A stretch of 64,000 bases of DNA from Phoenix dactylifera (lineage: Eukaryota > Streptophyta > Magnoliopsida > Arecales > Arecaceae): assembly GCF_009389715.1 (NCBI RefSeq), contig NC_052393.1:6014001-6078000 (forward strand), given 5' to 3'. The position numbers were made by a program, and so were the translations under genes. The notes under the pieces were generated by a model, which was not told the DNA's origin, ran no database searches, and saw only the letters and a list, made by a program, of their open reading frames with translations. Positions within the stretch are counted from its first letter, which is position 1. Every line of letters begins with the position of its first letter. This document shows positions 48,701-60,521 of this stretch, piece after piece.

Positions 48701-50055
48701 CTGAGAAGGAACCAGCAAGGATAGAGCTTAGTTTTATAAAAAAGGTTAGAAAAAAGGACAGGACGAGTTGAGATGATATCGATGGAACTTGTGCAAAAGG
48801 AGTTGTGAATAGTTCATGCAGATGGAGAATGATGCATTTTAATGAATGAATGGCGAAGGAGTATCAGGTAGTGGATTATGATAGTTGGGACAAGGATGGT
48901 CATGGACTACGAAGTTATTCTTACTATTTTTTTTATTCATTGCACTTGGATTTTGCAATTATGAGGGGAATGGAAATGTAATTATTCATCTGTTGCCTTG
49001 TCATCCATCCCCACTCTAAAGTTTAGAGATGTTCTACCAACAACCATGCAACATAGTGTACAACTTAAAAGCCTCTTCAACTATCGCCAAGAATTCGTTG
49101 GCTGGTCTGTTACCAATCAGTTCTCAAATGTATATACCATATATTCTTTTCAAAAAAAAATAAAAGGCATATACCACATAGATTTGTTTCCAGCTTTATA
49201 TACTGCCATCACATGCAGCCAGCAACCTTATGACTGTCGTCGACATAGATGTAGAAAATGCTTTCAATAGAGTTGTACAATTATATGAATAGAGTTAATT
49301 TCTACTAGCGAAGCAAGTGCATGGGAAAAAGTGAGAGCGAATATGGATATCCTCCAGTAGCTCTAAATTCCAAAATAATACGCATTGAAATCTTCACCTC
49401 GTCACATGACACTTGAAGTATCCATTCATATTTCAATTGAAGTTTGTTGCATAACTCTTGTAAAATCTAACAGAATTAGCCATAAGAATCAAATAACTAC
49501 AACAGATGAGGTAAAAATTCAAGAACACGTAACACGTACAGGATCCGGATGGGTTTCCGGCTTATGTTTCTTGTCACCGGTACAAACCCAGCTCCCATCC
49601 TTTCCAACCTCCACGAACCCAGAAAAGTTCCTCACTGCCACCACCATCACTTCCCTGCAACCATAAAATTAGTCTCTTTCCTCCCTCCACCAAAGAAATT
49701 ACAAGTTATAAATTGCAATAAAGAGCAAGAACTAGCCTTTTGGTGACAAGAACTACATCAATATGCTGCCGGACGCCGGTGTCAGGATCGGGAATTCGAA
49801 GCCCAACGAATGTCTTCCCACCGTAAAGCCTCTCCAACCTGGGAGAAATAAATGATCAAATGAGCTATGCAGCTATTTTAGGGTTAGGGTTTCGAAGGGG
49901 GGGGGGGGCGACCGATAGGGATTTGGGGACCTTTTGGCGACGGCGAAGCTCGCGTCGGAGTCGGAGCTATCGACGTCCGGGACGGCGTCGTCGCCGTAGA
50001 AGACTCGCCGGAGAAGCTTGTAAACGACCAGACCGCAGACGATCTCCACCCACAT
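39785..50055 (-). CDS. NERD-domain protein, 323 aa
   Basis: Seven reverse-strand exons join in frame: 49931-50055, 49737-49838, 49540-49654, 47762-47877, 46664-46852, 44467-44609, 39785-39966 (TAG at 39785-39787). The N-terminus MWVEIVCGLVVYKLLRRVFY looks like a membrane anchor. The nuclease-related (NERD) domain follows: LYGGKTFVGLRIPD, HIDVVLVT (Asp69), VMVVAVRNFSG (78-88), LYLEQRGVPLPKGH, IVLPNPNC. Later segments are FQPEVISFDKW, QKLSFILSTSPMWD, LGEFIEFKG, ALRNLKRSKVSRFIIQK, YRSEGASASEWDEV and FKLSSAVSLTLSV. This order matches a conserved plant family of unknown role. The fold relates to PD-(D/E)XK nucleases, but the E-x-K motif reads A-V-R here, so catalysis is doubtful. Intron 2 starts with GC instead of GT. 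Intron 6 is 4.5 kb and full of insertions. Length is normal, so the gene looks intact. Confidence 0.92.
40262..40440 (+). mobile_element. Possible second SINE family (intron of NERD gene)
   Basis: The head GGTGCCAACTAGCTTAGTAT has an A-box-like core (TAGCTTAGT), and GGTTCGAATGCC 50 bases later is a near-perfect B box. The A/G-rich tail (40371-40400) runs into the next repeat. A related reverse copy appears at about 45880-45970. No target duplication seen. Confidence 0.45.
40453..40653 (+). repeat. Perfect 95-bp direct duplication
   Basis: 40453-40547 and 40559-40653 are identical by eye, both starting GAAAGTACCTACAGAAGT and ending ATTAAAATTAT, separated by 11 bases. Absence of any difference implies a recent event or an assembly artefact. 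It lies in intron 6 of the NERD gene. Confidence 0.9.
40795..41835 (+). mobile_element. RTE-type LINE, 5'-truncated and decayed
   Basis: The + strand shows reverse-transcriptase pieces in order: MLFINLEKAYDRV (40811 region), a region equal to the family's IGLxQGS, MDELISNIQENVP, CILFADDLVLIGENK (catalytic FADD, about 41055-41090), and the C-terminal RRGRPKLKW with MALDRKTWQM ending at the stop near 41826. Stops and shifts break the frame. Near 41590-41640 it contains CTAAACTAGTCGGGGC...GCTATATGAATCC, a phrase seen in many plant repeat tails. Sits in intron 6 of the NERD gene, opposite strand. Confidence 0.85.
41903..42483 (+). repeat. Decaying tandem repeat, about 185-bp units
   Basis: 41903-42084 and 42090-42278 share long stretches (CTCTTTTCAGCTG, CAAGGATGCAAATTAACA, AAGGTGTTAAAGG, ATATCATCACAATTC). 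A third, more diverged unit is at 42361-42483 (AAGGTGTTAAAAG). All three lie in intron 6 of the NERD gene. They have no shared open frame, so they are not exons. Confidence 0.75.
42821..43113 (+). repeat. Pair of direct repeats of a dispersed family
   Basis: GACCAATTGACCCCAAAAGC...GGGTCAACAATGTATATCA at 42829-42898 and CAATCAATTGAACCCAAAAG...GGATCAACAATATATCAGG at about 43056-43113. The phrase between them (GACCTCCAGCAAATCTGAG) is typical of a common dispersed plant repeat. Confidence 0.55.
45645..45970. mobile_element. Two SINE-like tRNA-related pieces
   Basis: At 45650-45760 (+) GAGCATTGGACATATTGTGG is followed by GGGTTCAAGGTTTTG, resembling A and B boxes. At about 45880-45970 (-) the reverse strand reads CACTAGCTTAGTGGTCCAGC, sharing CTAGCTTAGT with the element at 40262. 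Ends and target duplications are not visible, so this is tentative. Confidence 0.3.
49655..49736 (-). other. GC-AG intron in the NERD gene
   Basis: Exon 2 ends CACCAAAAG and the intron starts GCTAGT. The acceptor GGTTGCAG at 49655-49658 is normal. No GT at this position would keep the frame, and the protein joins correctly (VLVTK-R-EVMVV). GC donors are a known minor class. Confidence 0.7.
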
Positions 50056-53000
50056 GGCGATCGCCGACTCTCCCTACAGATCTTTTTGGATTCCGGTTCG
50101 ATCGTTTAATGATGCCGGGGAGTGGGAAGTGAATCTCGGAGACGAGCAACCGAACATATTCTTTTGGTTGCGAGAAAATATTGGAACAAGTGAGATCAGC
50201 CCTGACGTAGCGAGGAAGATTAGGGGCCGAGACATGCTCAAGACTTAAGAGGGAAGAAAGCGAAGCGAGAGTACTTGGGCCTTGTCCAAGAAGATAGAAA
50301 GGCCCGCATCCGAACCGCGTCCGAGCACCGGGCTAGCGCTGCAACTTACAATAATTTGAAAATAATTATAATATTATCAATTGAAATAATTTTAGTAATT
50401 ATAATATTTTTTTATTAAGTAACTTTTGTGCACTCAATAGTTACCTCAAATATGTCTAAGAATAGAAAATATCAAATTTAATTAGACCCATCCGAAGCTC
50501 GGCTAAAAATAAATATAGCTTAGACCTGAGATTTGGCCTATAATCGGCTCTGATGGGCCCTTCGTAGTTTAAATATTGTACCCTCAGCGGCCCAAAAAAA
50601 CAGATTAAGACTTAAAGATATGCATTGAGATACTGAGCAAGTGTATATAAAATATATATATTTTTAATTTTGATTTAAATATATATATCTTTGAATTTAA
50701 TAATTATCTTATTTGAATACTTATGAAGCGGTAGTATAGCTTGCAATGTTAGTTTGGATTGACGGATTCCTCCAAAGAGAGGTGATGTTTGATGTTGCTG
50801 TTGGTGTTGAATGTGGCCACTAAAAATGTTAATTTATTGGAGCTGGAAATTCATCAAGAAGATTTTAGGGGAGTCTATTTGATAAAATTTTACTTAGAAC
50901 GATTTTTTTTTTGGCTGGAGCTATGAATGTGATTGATTTGTTCCATCAAGGTGACCAAGTTATTACAAAATTTATTTAGGATGCATATGACGATACAATT
51001 TCAATTACCAGAAGACCACAACCGACTCCAACTAGGTTTCAGGAGCCTATCTAATCAAGCACCTAAATTTGGATACTATATAAGCTTTCTGGTTCCATAA
51101 AACCCTTAACCTGTTCTACTTTGAGTTGGGCATCAATCCACTGTCTGAAAAACTGGCTGTCCTTGATGTAACTCTATAACATCGAGCAATGATACAATTT
51201 GCTGCTACAAATTTTGTGACATGTCAGTCATTTGGATGTGAGATTTTTCAAAGAATTTCTGAGACCATAAGACCATACTGCGTTCGAAAACGCATAAAAG
51301 AAACAAATTTGCTACTCAGATTGCCTTTTCTGTCCCCTTGCTTCCACTAGGATCCTAATCCTGATGAAAAATTAAAGAAAATGAAGTGTATATTTGGTCT
51401 TTAAGGTTTTCACATTAAAAAAGTAGAAGGGATTGTGGGTGTGGGCTGTGAATGGAAGCAGGCTGGCAGGGCCCAAGGGGCCGTGAATACTTACTGGGCT
51501 GATTGTTTTTGGGCCACACTGACATTGTTTTTATACATGTATGCGACCAACAACAAGAGCTCTTTTTGTATGAATTTTTTTGACCCCCGGTTAGGAGGAG
51601 GCGAGGAGGTTAATGGAACAAAGGTCTATGGATTGCTACAACCGCCAGAAGACTTGGGCAGCAAGCGAGCATCTTAAACCAATGGTTAATTTGATGCAAG
51701 TGTGACAGACCTATCAAATTATATTAGCTTATTCTAGAGAGTTCATATGCCTGGTCCATTTGGCAGTGTAAGCCAAGAAGTTAAAGTTTAGCCAAATAAT
51801 ATTCTTAAATATTTGATAATTGGTATACATTTATAAATGTGGAATATGTCTTTCATTTTTTTTTTACACCATTATTTATAATTCATTCATGTATTTTTTA
51901 GAAATTAGTCGTAATTAAATAAAACATAAGAAAAGTTGTATAAATCTGTACAAAGTCATGTAATAAAGAATGAATAGAGAGAACTACGAATCGAGTTGTT
52001 TAAGTTATTTATCTTTGAATCTGGTGATGAATTTCTCAGGATATCTTCTATTTTCTTCTTTTCTACATCATTTTTTCTTTCTTTTTTGCTTAATCCCTAC
52101 TATTTTTGATATTATGATATTGATCATTTCTCCATACATGCACTTGATTCTTCTCCAAAAATAAATAAATAAAATAATTTATCTTGGTTAAAAAAAAAAT
52201 TGGCAACAAAATCTAGGGGTGCCCGACATTTGTTTCAAAGTCAAGTAGCACGCCCCACCGGGCATAGCTAAAGTAGTTAGGGTTTCGAGTCCCATCAAGG
52301 TGCTTTGTGATTGGCATTTTGAACCTAATGAGCTTGATGTCGAGGCTTGTAACTTGTGAGTAATTTGCATTGAGGCTAGGCTTCGTGGTTACAAAGCCTA
52401 TGAATTAGCAATACATTTTCAATTCAACCTACAATCAGAACTTTAATTTAGGAAATATTTGGACCAGCTCCGGCACACCTATTGGATTGGTTCTATAGGG
52501 TGGAATTAGGAGTGAAGGCCGAAGGAGGAGAGCTGTGACAGTGATAAAGAGGGGGCCAAGGAAGGAGGCAGGAGAAGGATGATTTATGCACATCTAGTAT
52601 GAATATATCCAACAAAATTAGAAAAAAAAAATCATTAAATTAGATAGGAATGGACTTAATATCCATCCAAGAAGATTCCTTTGTTCCAACCTTCCCTTCT
52701 GGTTCAACGTTATGGATGATCACATCACCATCTCCCACATCACCATCTCCCATGTAGCATAGCTGTTAGCTGAGTTATTTGTCACATGCCATGACAGCTT
52801 TTTGACCTCTTCTCTAAACCCAGAAAATCCTTTTTCTAATTATGGTCTCGGTAAGTTAAGATTCGCAAACAGATTAAAAGACGCGTGATGCACGAGTCGG
52901 ACCTGTCTACTGTTGCCCTTGGTTTGGCATCATTCAAAGAGGATCAGATGAGCCGCATGATTCACCGAACATCTTAGCTTCACCAACACAAAATGGCAAG

Positions 53001-56000
53001 TGTTTCCTTTACATTTCTTATTTTCTTATCAATAGGGAAAACGTTGAAATTAACAATATGGAGCACCGAAAGTCGCCGAATGTGAATGCCACCAACTCGT
53101 CGAGAATACAAGGTATAATATACCAAGCAATGCAGCATGCATAAGATATCCCATGCACCACGTAGCACCAACCATACTCCTTTCAGCTATTCCTTATTCA
53201 GCAGCTCAGCAAGTAAGCCATCCTAAATTACATGGGGGACGCGGATTTTCTTTACAAGAAAAAAAATGGAGGAAAATCTTGTCAGGACTAAACTGCCTTG
53301 TTTGATTTGCGAAAAAAATATTTTTAAATTAAATTATTTCTTCTAAAAACATGATGTCCGAAAAAAATAATTTTTACATATTTCGTTGATTAATATATAT
53401 ATATATATATGTTATATCTTTGATTAAAAAACTAATTTATTCTATCTAACAACTTAAAATTATTTTTTAGAAAAAAATTACCTTAATTTTTAATTGGTGG
53501 GAGCCGAATATAAATCAGGCAACAAGTTTTCATCTTTTTCTCCCGTCAACAAGTGACCCAGTAAAGCACAAACTGACTCATGCTCGCAAGTGGGTGGTTG
53601 CAGGCTCGGAATGAATACAAGACTGCGTAAAATGCGTGGCCTTGGAAGTGGAGTGATGCGCTGGATTCCTGACGAAGCAACACACTCACCCTAGCTTTAT
53701 GTAAGGTAAAGTCCCCCTCAGTCCACGTCAATTTGAAAGTAAAGGTGCCATGGAGATCTGACACATCATGCAGTGGAGCAGAAATTGCTCTGAATTCTTT
53801 AAAGGACGCAGCTGATCTGTGTTTCTCGATGCAACTAAAGTAACAGCTAGTTAAAGGCCAGATTCAGGAGGAACATGGGAAGCTAAGTCTTCTAGGACAC
53901 ACTGCATGAACGATAAAATAGGACACAAAAAGTCTTCAGCATTAGTAATAAACTAAGAATCGCACATGCAAGCCAATCTCTGATAGTGATCCCGTAACAC
54001 GCTCAAGAGTCTGACATCACAACTGACCAAACCCCAACCAAACGATGGGCCACGGCCTCGCAAAGGGGAGGACCATCTGATACAAATACCCACAAAAGGA
54101 ACCTAAGGGAAGAACCAGGAAATTTCCACCGGGTAAAGCACTGGACCCCACAATCCACAAGGACAAATAAAAGCAGAGAGCGATCTCAGAGACATTCCAT
54201 GTGGGATCTCGTTCCGTCCACCCTCGCACCTGCACGTCTTTCCGAGCAGCTTCCCACCCACCCTACAAAGACGTCCAAACCCTTCGCGGACAATTAAAAA
54301 AAAAAAGTAAACAAAAAAATAAATAAATAGAATCTCTTATTTAGTTGAATTTTTTTATAAAAAATAAAAAATTTATATTTTATAAAAAAATTATGAAGAA
54401 TATGAAAAAACTACGAGAATTGAGTTTTTTTTTTTCAAAAATATTTTTAAGTCATCAAAATTTATTAAGAATTTAATATATATTTTATATGAATTTTTTA
54501 AAAAATAGATGCTCAGAACCAAACATACCAAAATTAATTTTTAAAACATCATATTTTTATTTTTTTTAAAAATATTTTAATAAAAAATAGAAGGGAAATT
54601 CGTCACTCCTATGCATTATTCTCGGATGGCGTTAGGAGAAATGGAGGGACCGAGATATGCATGGGTTTCAAAGATTGGAACAAATCGGTTCGGAATATGT
54701 TATAAACCTTAATGGAAGGAAAGATGGACCAAATCTATTTTGGATTGAGAAATCGATTCGTCCGTTGATAACTTATAATCCGGAATGAAATTTCATGTTT
54801 GGGATCACCACCCAGTACCAACAGGGCCATACCACGATAACGATTCTAGTAACAGCAAACCAAATACAGGTATAAATCTAGAGGAAGTCAAGGAAACAAT
54901 CTATCCAAAGAGCAATCAAGAATAGGTGCCCATGGATCTCTAATTGTATGATGAGCTATATGAGATGCTACCAAGTCGGCAGGTTTATTCCACTCTCTAA
55001 AATATATAAGATACATAAAATAAAGACATTGTCTCGAATATCCAGTAAGTCGAGGGCGATTATCCAAATTTTGATAAATGCATAATTTGCATTATCATAT
55101 TATTTTTTGGCTAGTAGAAATTATATATGATGCAGGGAGAATGGGATCAGCTAGATTGTAAGAGAAGAGAAAGAAACCAAGGAATCGGAAGGTGGCGGGC
55201 TTCCTGCCCAGGCATCGAGTCTTGAAGAAGGATTTTGGAGTCGAAACTAAATATCTAACTTTTTCTTTCTATCACAACGCATGATCTCACCCAAAAAGAT
55301 TAGTCGCAAATTTTTTTTTGAATTTTTTAGTTCTGTATAAGTACTCAAGATCTTATGGGCACATCCATACAATCCTCACATGCTCCTGCCATTCAAATCT
55401 AATCACAAACATCACAATCGGCCCATAACCAACCTCCATGAATCCGTATTTTAGTGTGTCATAGTCTATATAGGCTATAGGTCGAGTTTGGTCTGATACC
55501 AATTGTCATAACAAAAAACCTTACCCAAAAAAGCTAGTCGAAAGATATTTTTTCGATTTTTTAGTTCCGTATAAGTACCCAAGATCTTTTAGGCACACCC
55601 ACTCGGATCCACACTTTTACTCGATATCGCTGTCCTCACAGTAATGACTGATCTACTCGATGGACTATTTTTTTATTTTTTTAATAATCATTCCAATAAA
55701 TTGTCAAGTAAACTTTTTTTAGTTATGCGTCTCTAATTTCCCTGTAACTATTCATCCATACATATAAATTTTGTAATAATCGAACGATTTTATATTTCTC
55801 GTTTTTTTTTGTTGTATTAAAAAAAAAATCTTCGGGCATTTCATCTGCGCAGTAAATGGTCCCAGGAAGGACTGGAATGGGAAGTGGTGACCGGTGATCA
55901 GTAGTCGAGGAGGAAGGCAAAGATACAGCGACCAGTCTACCATTCCATGGCCTCATAGGCCTCGGCCGGTAGTGGGAACTACAAAGATTCCGGATAATTT

Positions 56001-57068
56001 TAAGAACCAATATATAAGCCCATACTGCCCCTATAGCAAGGTCCCACACCCACAAGCCTAATTAATACGTGAAGGAGAATGAGACAGTTCTTAGGATAAA
56101 TAATAAATAAAAAGGGGTGTGGGGCGCTGAGAGAGTTGGCAATTAGCCAGATGGAGAAGCAGTATTCTGGTTGCCGAGGAAGGAGTAGGGAGGAATAATA
56201 CGTTCCAGGAAAAGCAGTCTATGGTCGAGTACAAGATGTCAGAAAGCCTCACATGACCGACGCTCACGTAAAAAGAACGAGCTCATGAATCAGGGAGGTA
56301 GGGAGGGAGGGAGGAGAGAGCACGTGAAAATGTGATGAGAGACATTTGGGTGTCATAAACAAAAATCTCAATGCAAACTAAAAGCATCTGCATACAACTA
56401 ATGCACATGAATTTTGAAAAAAAATAGCTTATAAAGAACCTTTGTGACGAATGGATGGTTTTAGGTCAATGCAAGGTGCATGAGATCCAAAGATCCAATC
56501 TCCAAGGTGGCAGTTTCATTAGGTAAAAGGTTAAACAATGATAACCATCTATCTAATCTTCACCAAAACGACTCAACTGCCTCTAGTTTGGCGAAATATC
56601 CATATCCTCCTAGTTGGCTCTCAGTTGTTGCAGTGCCAAAAGTACTATTTTTTTTGTTTCCTTTGTCTTTCTAACACTTGGTGGTTGAGGTCTTAATATA
56701 TTCCGATAACAAGGATGGCACATGCCAACCTGATTTGATTTCTGAATTGGGAGGAATATTATTACTCAAATTCTTGATGGTGTGCATGTCGAATAAAAGA
56801 TCAGAAAATACCTTTTTTTCATAAGCCAAAAGCAGGGAAAATAAGAACATTAAAGGCCTAAAGCTCATGCTCATTACAATCATAATATGGCAAAGAAACA
56901 AAGAAGCAAATCATCTTCGACACACACTCTATGTTGGTTAAATCTTTAGGTGGACACTACATACAACTATTTCAAGCATTTGAAACCATGAAATTGATTG
57001 ATGATGCCCAAAGCAAAGCAATCCATTAGATCAAACAGAAAAAAGAAAATACCTGTGGCAGGGATGCT
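50056..57068. other. Intergenic, 7 kb, no gene recognised
   Basis: Begins with the 5' flank of the NERD gene (GC-richer to about 50330). It continues as AT-rich sequence with short repeats: a possible foldback remnant at 53289-53530, an AT-rich block at 54300-54600 resembling the TTTGGTT family interior, and the direct repeat pair at 55273-55603. Open frames here have no domains. Confidence 0.5.
55273..55603 (-). repeat. Direct repeat pair, about 232 bp apart
   Basis: 55273-55370 and 55505-55603 share CTCACCCAAAAAG / CTTACCCAAAAAAG, TTTTTTAGTTC(T/C)GTATAAGTA and CAAGATCTT. The spacer holds the reverse of the primer-site-like phrase found at 33361 (CTGATACCAATTGTC at about 55494), so this is a piece of the same dispersed family. 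Confidence 0.6.
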
Positions 57069-60000
57069 CTACTGCTTGTGGTTACTCTTCTTCTTCAGCA
57101 GGCTCCCAAATTTCTGCAACAAAGCCTTTTTCTTTTTCAGCTGCTGCTGCTGCTTGGTGGGAGATGTTGCCCCATTGTCCAACTTCTCTGATGGCAATCC
57201 ATTTGCCTGATCGGCACCAACACCATCCATCTTTGAATCCAACTCATCATCCGACTTAGCCCCATTCTCCCTCTCAGTTGACAAGTCTTTGTCATCCGTG
57301 GTCTTGCAGCATTCCTGCATCTTGCCTTCCTCTTCCAGCGGCTCTTTTTCTTCAGCTCTTCCACTCCCATTTTCCTCTTTCAGCTTCTCATCCACTCTAC
57401 AACATTCCTCAAGTTTCCCTGCTGGAACATCTAACCTGGGTTTCTGAGATTCAGCATCATGAGCATTCTCCACATGAGACTCCGCCATCTTTGGCAGTTG
57501 GTCGCACTCTTTTTCACTCTTTGATAGCTCACCATCTACCTCAGGCTTCTTGGTGGTAACCTCTGCAAGCAATGCAGTCAGGTCTTGGACCTTCTCTAAA
57601 GCAGCCGCTTCTCGCATCCGAAGGTCATCATTCTCCTGAGTTATATTCTGCAGCTCATTCTCTTTGTCTAGCAGCCTTTCCCTCAACTGTAAGCTCTCAG
57701 CCTTTGCTAATTCTGCAGCTCTATTGGCATCAGCTGCCTCAGATTCGGCTTGCCTCAGTTTATCCATTAGCTGGACACCCTCATCCTTGGCAGCCAGTAT
57801 TTCATGCTCTCTGTCTCCAAGAGACTCAACTACCTTATCCATTTCTACTTTGATGGCAATGATTTCCCCTTCTGATGTTTTGATAGAATTCACTAAATTT
57901 AGCTCCTTTAAATCCCACTCAGCCCTAGAATTTTTGGCTTCTGTTTCGAGTCTTTCAACAGATTTTCGGAGGCAAACTATCTCATACCTTGCTTCCTCGA
58001 GTGTTCTCTCATTACTTTCCTGAGTGTTCTTCAGAGCCAACTTCAATTCCTCTATCTGAGCTTGGGCATTCTCAACCTCAACTTGTTTTGCCAAAAACCT
58101 TTCTCGTGTTTCTCTTGCTTCTGTAGATGCTTCGTGCAATGCAGAAGCCAGGGTTTCCATCTCCTTTTTAACTCTTTCTCCTTCATCTCTAGTAGTCTCG
58201 AGCTCAGTAGCAAGCTTATTGTTTTCCTCTGTCAAGCTTTTGATATTTGAAGATGCAACCTTTTCATTGTTCAGAGCCTCCATCTTTTCCTCCTCCATAA
58301 CTTGAAGCTTAGATTTTAGAACTTCAATCGTCCTCCCCAGTTCATTAGCTTCCTGTTGTGCCACATCAAGGTGACGACTTGACTCATCAACATCTGCTTT
58401 GTACCTAGCCACCTCAAGCTCCAGGGACTCCACATTTTCTTTCAGAGCAGCAACTTCGACTTGTTTGTCTTGCAACAATGCACTGCCCTCCGCCAGCTGT
58501 TTCATCACTAAGGCAAGAGAATCGGCTGTGGATTTTTCAGACTGATCAGCTTCCTCCAGCTGAACTTCCAACAGCTCCACCTTCCTCTTCCACTCATCCA
58601 CTACCTGGCCTGCAGCCGCCTCAGCCTTCTTTGCATCAATGACCTCGGTCCTTAGCCCTTCAACTGATGCTTGCATCTCGACCAATTTACTCTCGGCTAC
58701 CTTTGCTCTCTCAAGTTCAAGCTTTAACACTGAGGCCTCAGATTCCAACTTCTTAAGCAGCTCGGCGGTCTCATTGGTCTTACTCTCTAGCTTGGAATCA
58801 AGCAAGGATTTCAGGCGGCTCACTTCATCTGACAGGAGCTCCACTTTCTCTGCGTTGATTTCAGCAATCTTCATCGCATCATCAGCATGGCTAAGGGCAG
58901 CATTCTTTGCATCATTTGTCATCGACAATTCTTGTTTCACCTTCTGGAGCTCCTGCGTGGTGGAAACCAGTGATGCAACATCCACAGAATGCCGGTCTCG
59001 GACACTTTCGAGCTCCTTCTGCCATTTGTCCTCCCTCTTCTGAGCAGCCTCAATGCCCACCTGCTCCAATTCATCGGCCCGGAACTTCTCAATCTCAGTG
59101 GCCTCCTCAGCTCTCTTCTGAGCAACAGCAGCCTCCTTGAGCTTCTCGATTGCCTCATCAGCCAATCTCTTCGCATCCTTCAATTCCTCTACAATTCGAG
59201 TCTTCTCCTTCTCCACAGAAGCCAATCGCTCCCTTGCCTTCTTCAAATCCTCTTGAACCACTCCCAGATGTGCTTGCAACTCTGATCCCTTCGATGCTCG
59301 TGGTTGTTTCTATAAATTTTAACGCATAAAGAAAAGATCAAATGAGTCTACCATAAAAAGTGAATAGTAAGAAGATATGGAGGAGAATTTTAACAAAGTT
59401 TCAGTCCTCTTACATCAGGAGGGGTCCCGATTTTAGGCGATCGACGCTCAACAGTGGGCTTGGAATCAGCTGATCGCGGCGATCGATCGATGGAAAGGCG
59501 TGGATTTTGCTGGGGTGAAGGCGAATCAACCTCCGACTTGACGGATCCTGCCCTGCCCAATTTGCTAACCCTAGGGGTTGCCGGTGTGGTTTTGTTATTC
59601 GAAGCTTCAGATAAACCAGATCTGTTTACAAAACCCAAATTTCAGAGCCATTCTGCAAGCAATCTCTAATGCATTGCAGAATAGCTGCAATGTGATGAAA
59701 TCCAAAGATAGCTCGAGCAGCAAATTAAGAAATCTAAAGTTATATCCATCCAAAAAAGCCAATCTAAACTAGGGGAGGAAAAATATAAAGCCTAATCTCA
59801 TAATTCTACAACTGGAAAACCGACAAAACTCAACATGGAAAAACAGAGTATATAACCGATGTCAAGATACGAAGCTAAGATTAGAAAATCCAGCTCAAAT
59901 AAACTGGATTCTTACACCCAGATAAAAGCCCATCTCGCATTGGCGATAGAAAAGAAAGGGGAAAAAAAATCTACAAACGGTGTCATCATGAACCGCACCA

Positions 60001-60521
60001 ACCCCCCCCGGCTCCCACGAAACCCAAAAAAAAAAAAATAAATAAATAAATCAACAACTGAAAAAAGAAAAAGAAAAAGAAAAAACATAATTTGACCAAC
60101 TGGTCATGGTGAAAGCCAAAGAAAGAACCAAAGCCTATCTCAAACCAAGCTAAGAACGGCAAAAACCAGTCAAATGGTGAAGCTAACTTAAATTTCGCAA
60201 TCTTCAAAACCTACTGATTTGGAAAGCCGAAATCTTCCACATTAACACCAGATATTAAGGTTAAAAGAAGCAAGAAAAGAAAAAAAAAGGTATCTTGACA
60301 AAAGGAAACCAAAATTTCATCACCAGCTCATAATTTTTGGCTCAATCAAACAGAAATCCGACGGGATGAATCAAAATCCAGCGGAAAACTTTTGTCCGAG
60401 CCTTTAAAAACATGGAAAAGAAAAAAAAATCGTAGCTTGGCTGCCAAACCCGGAAGAGGCAAAAGAGAGGAGGCGAGATCTCGTAAGAAGAGAGTGCTTA
60501 CTTAGATTTGGAGGTAAGCAT
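57069..60521 (-). CDS. WEB-family coiled-coil protein, 822 aa
   Basis: Three reverse-strand exons join in frame: 60502-60521 (20 nt, MLTSKS plus two bases), 59414-59621 and 57069-59309. The protein starts MLTSKSKSGLSEASNNK, followed by a basic Pro/Ser region (ATPRVSKLGR, SIDRSPRSADS, VERRSPK). A coiled coil of over 550 residues follows, beginning LQAHLGVVQEDLKKARERL and rich in Glu, Lys, Ala and Leu heptads. An acidic tail then ends KKALLQKFGSLLKKK. This layout matches the WEB family near Arabidopsis At3g02930 and At5g16730, related to WEB1 and PMI2, which act in light-driven chloroplast movement through actin (family knowledge). The role of this member is inferred only. The first coding exon is tiny and is separated from exon 2 by an 880-bp intron, an arrangement that may carry regulatory sequence. 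It looks intact. Confidence 0.93.

Noticed and set aside
49860-49910. Telo-box-like AAACCCTAACCCTAA in intron 1 of the NERD gene (another near 24640 in the Vma12-like gene)
   Set aside because: Such boxes are common near plant gene starts; inside introns no function can be claimed.
57278-59285. Several Ser/Leu-rich frames on the + strand
   Set aside because: Antisense shadows of the WEB-gene coiled-coil exon.
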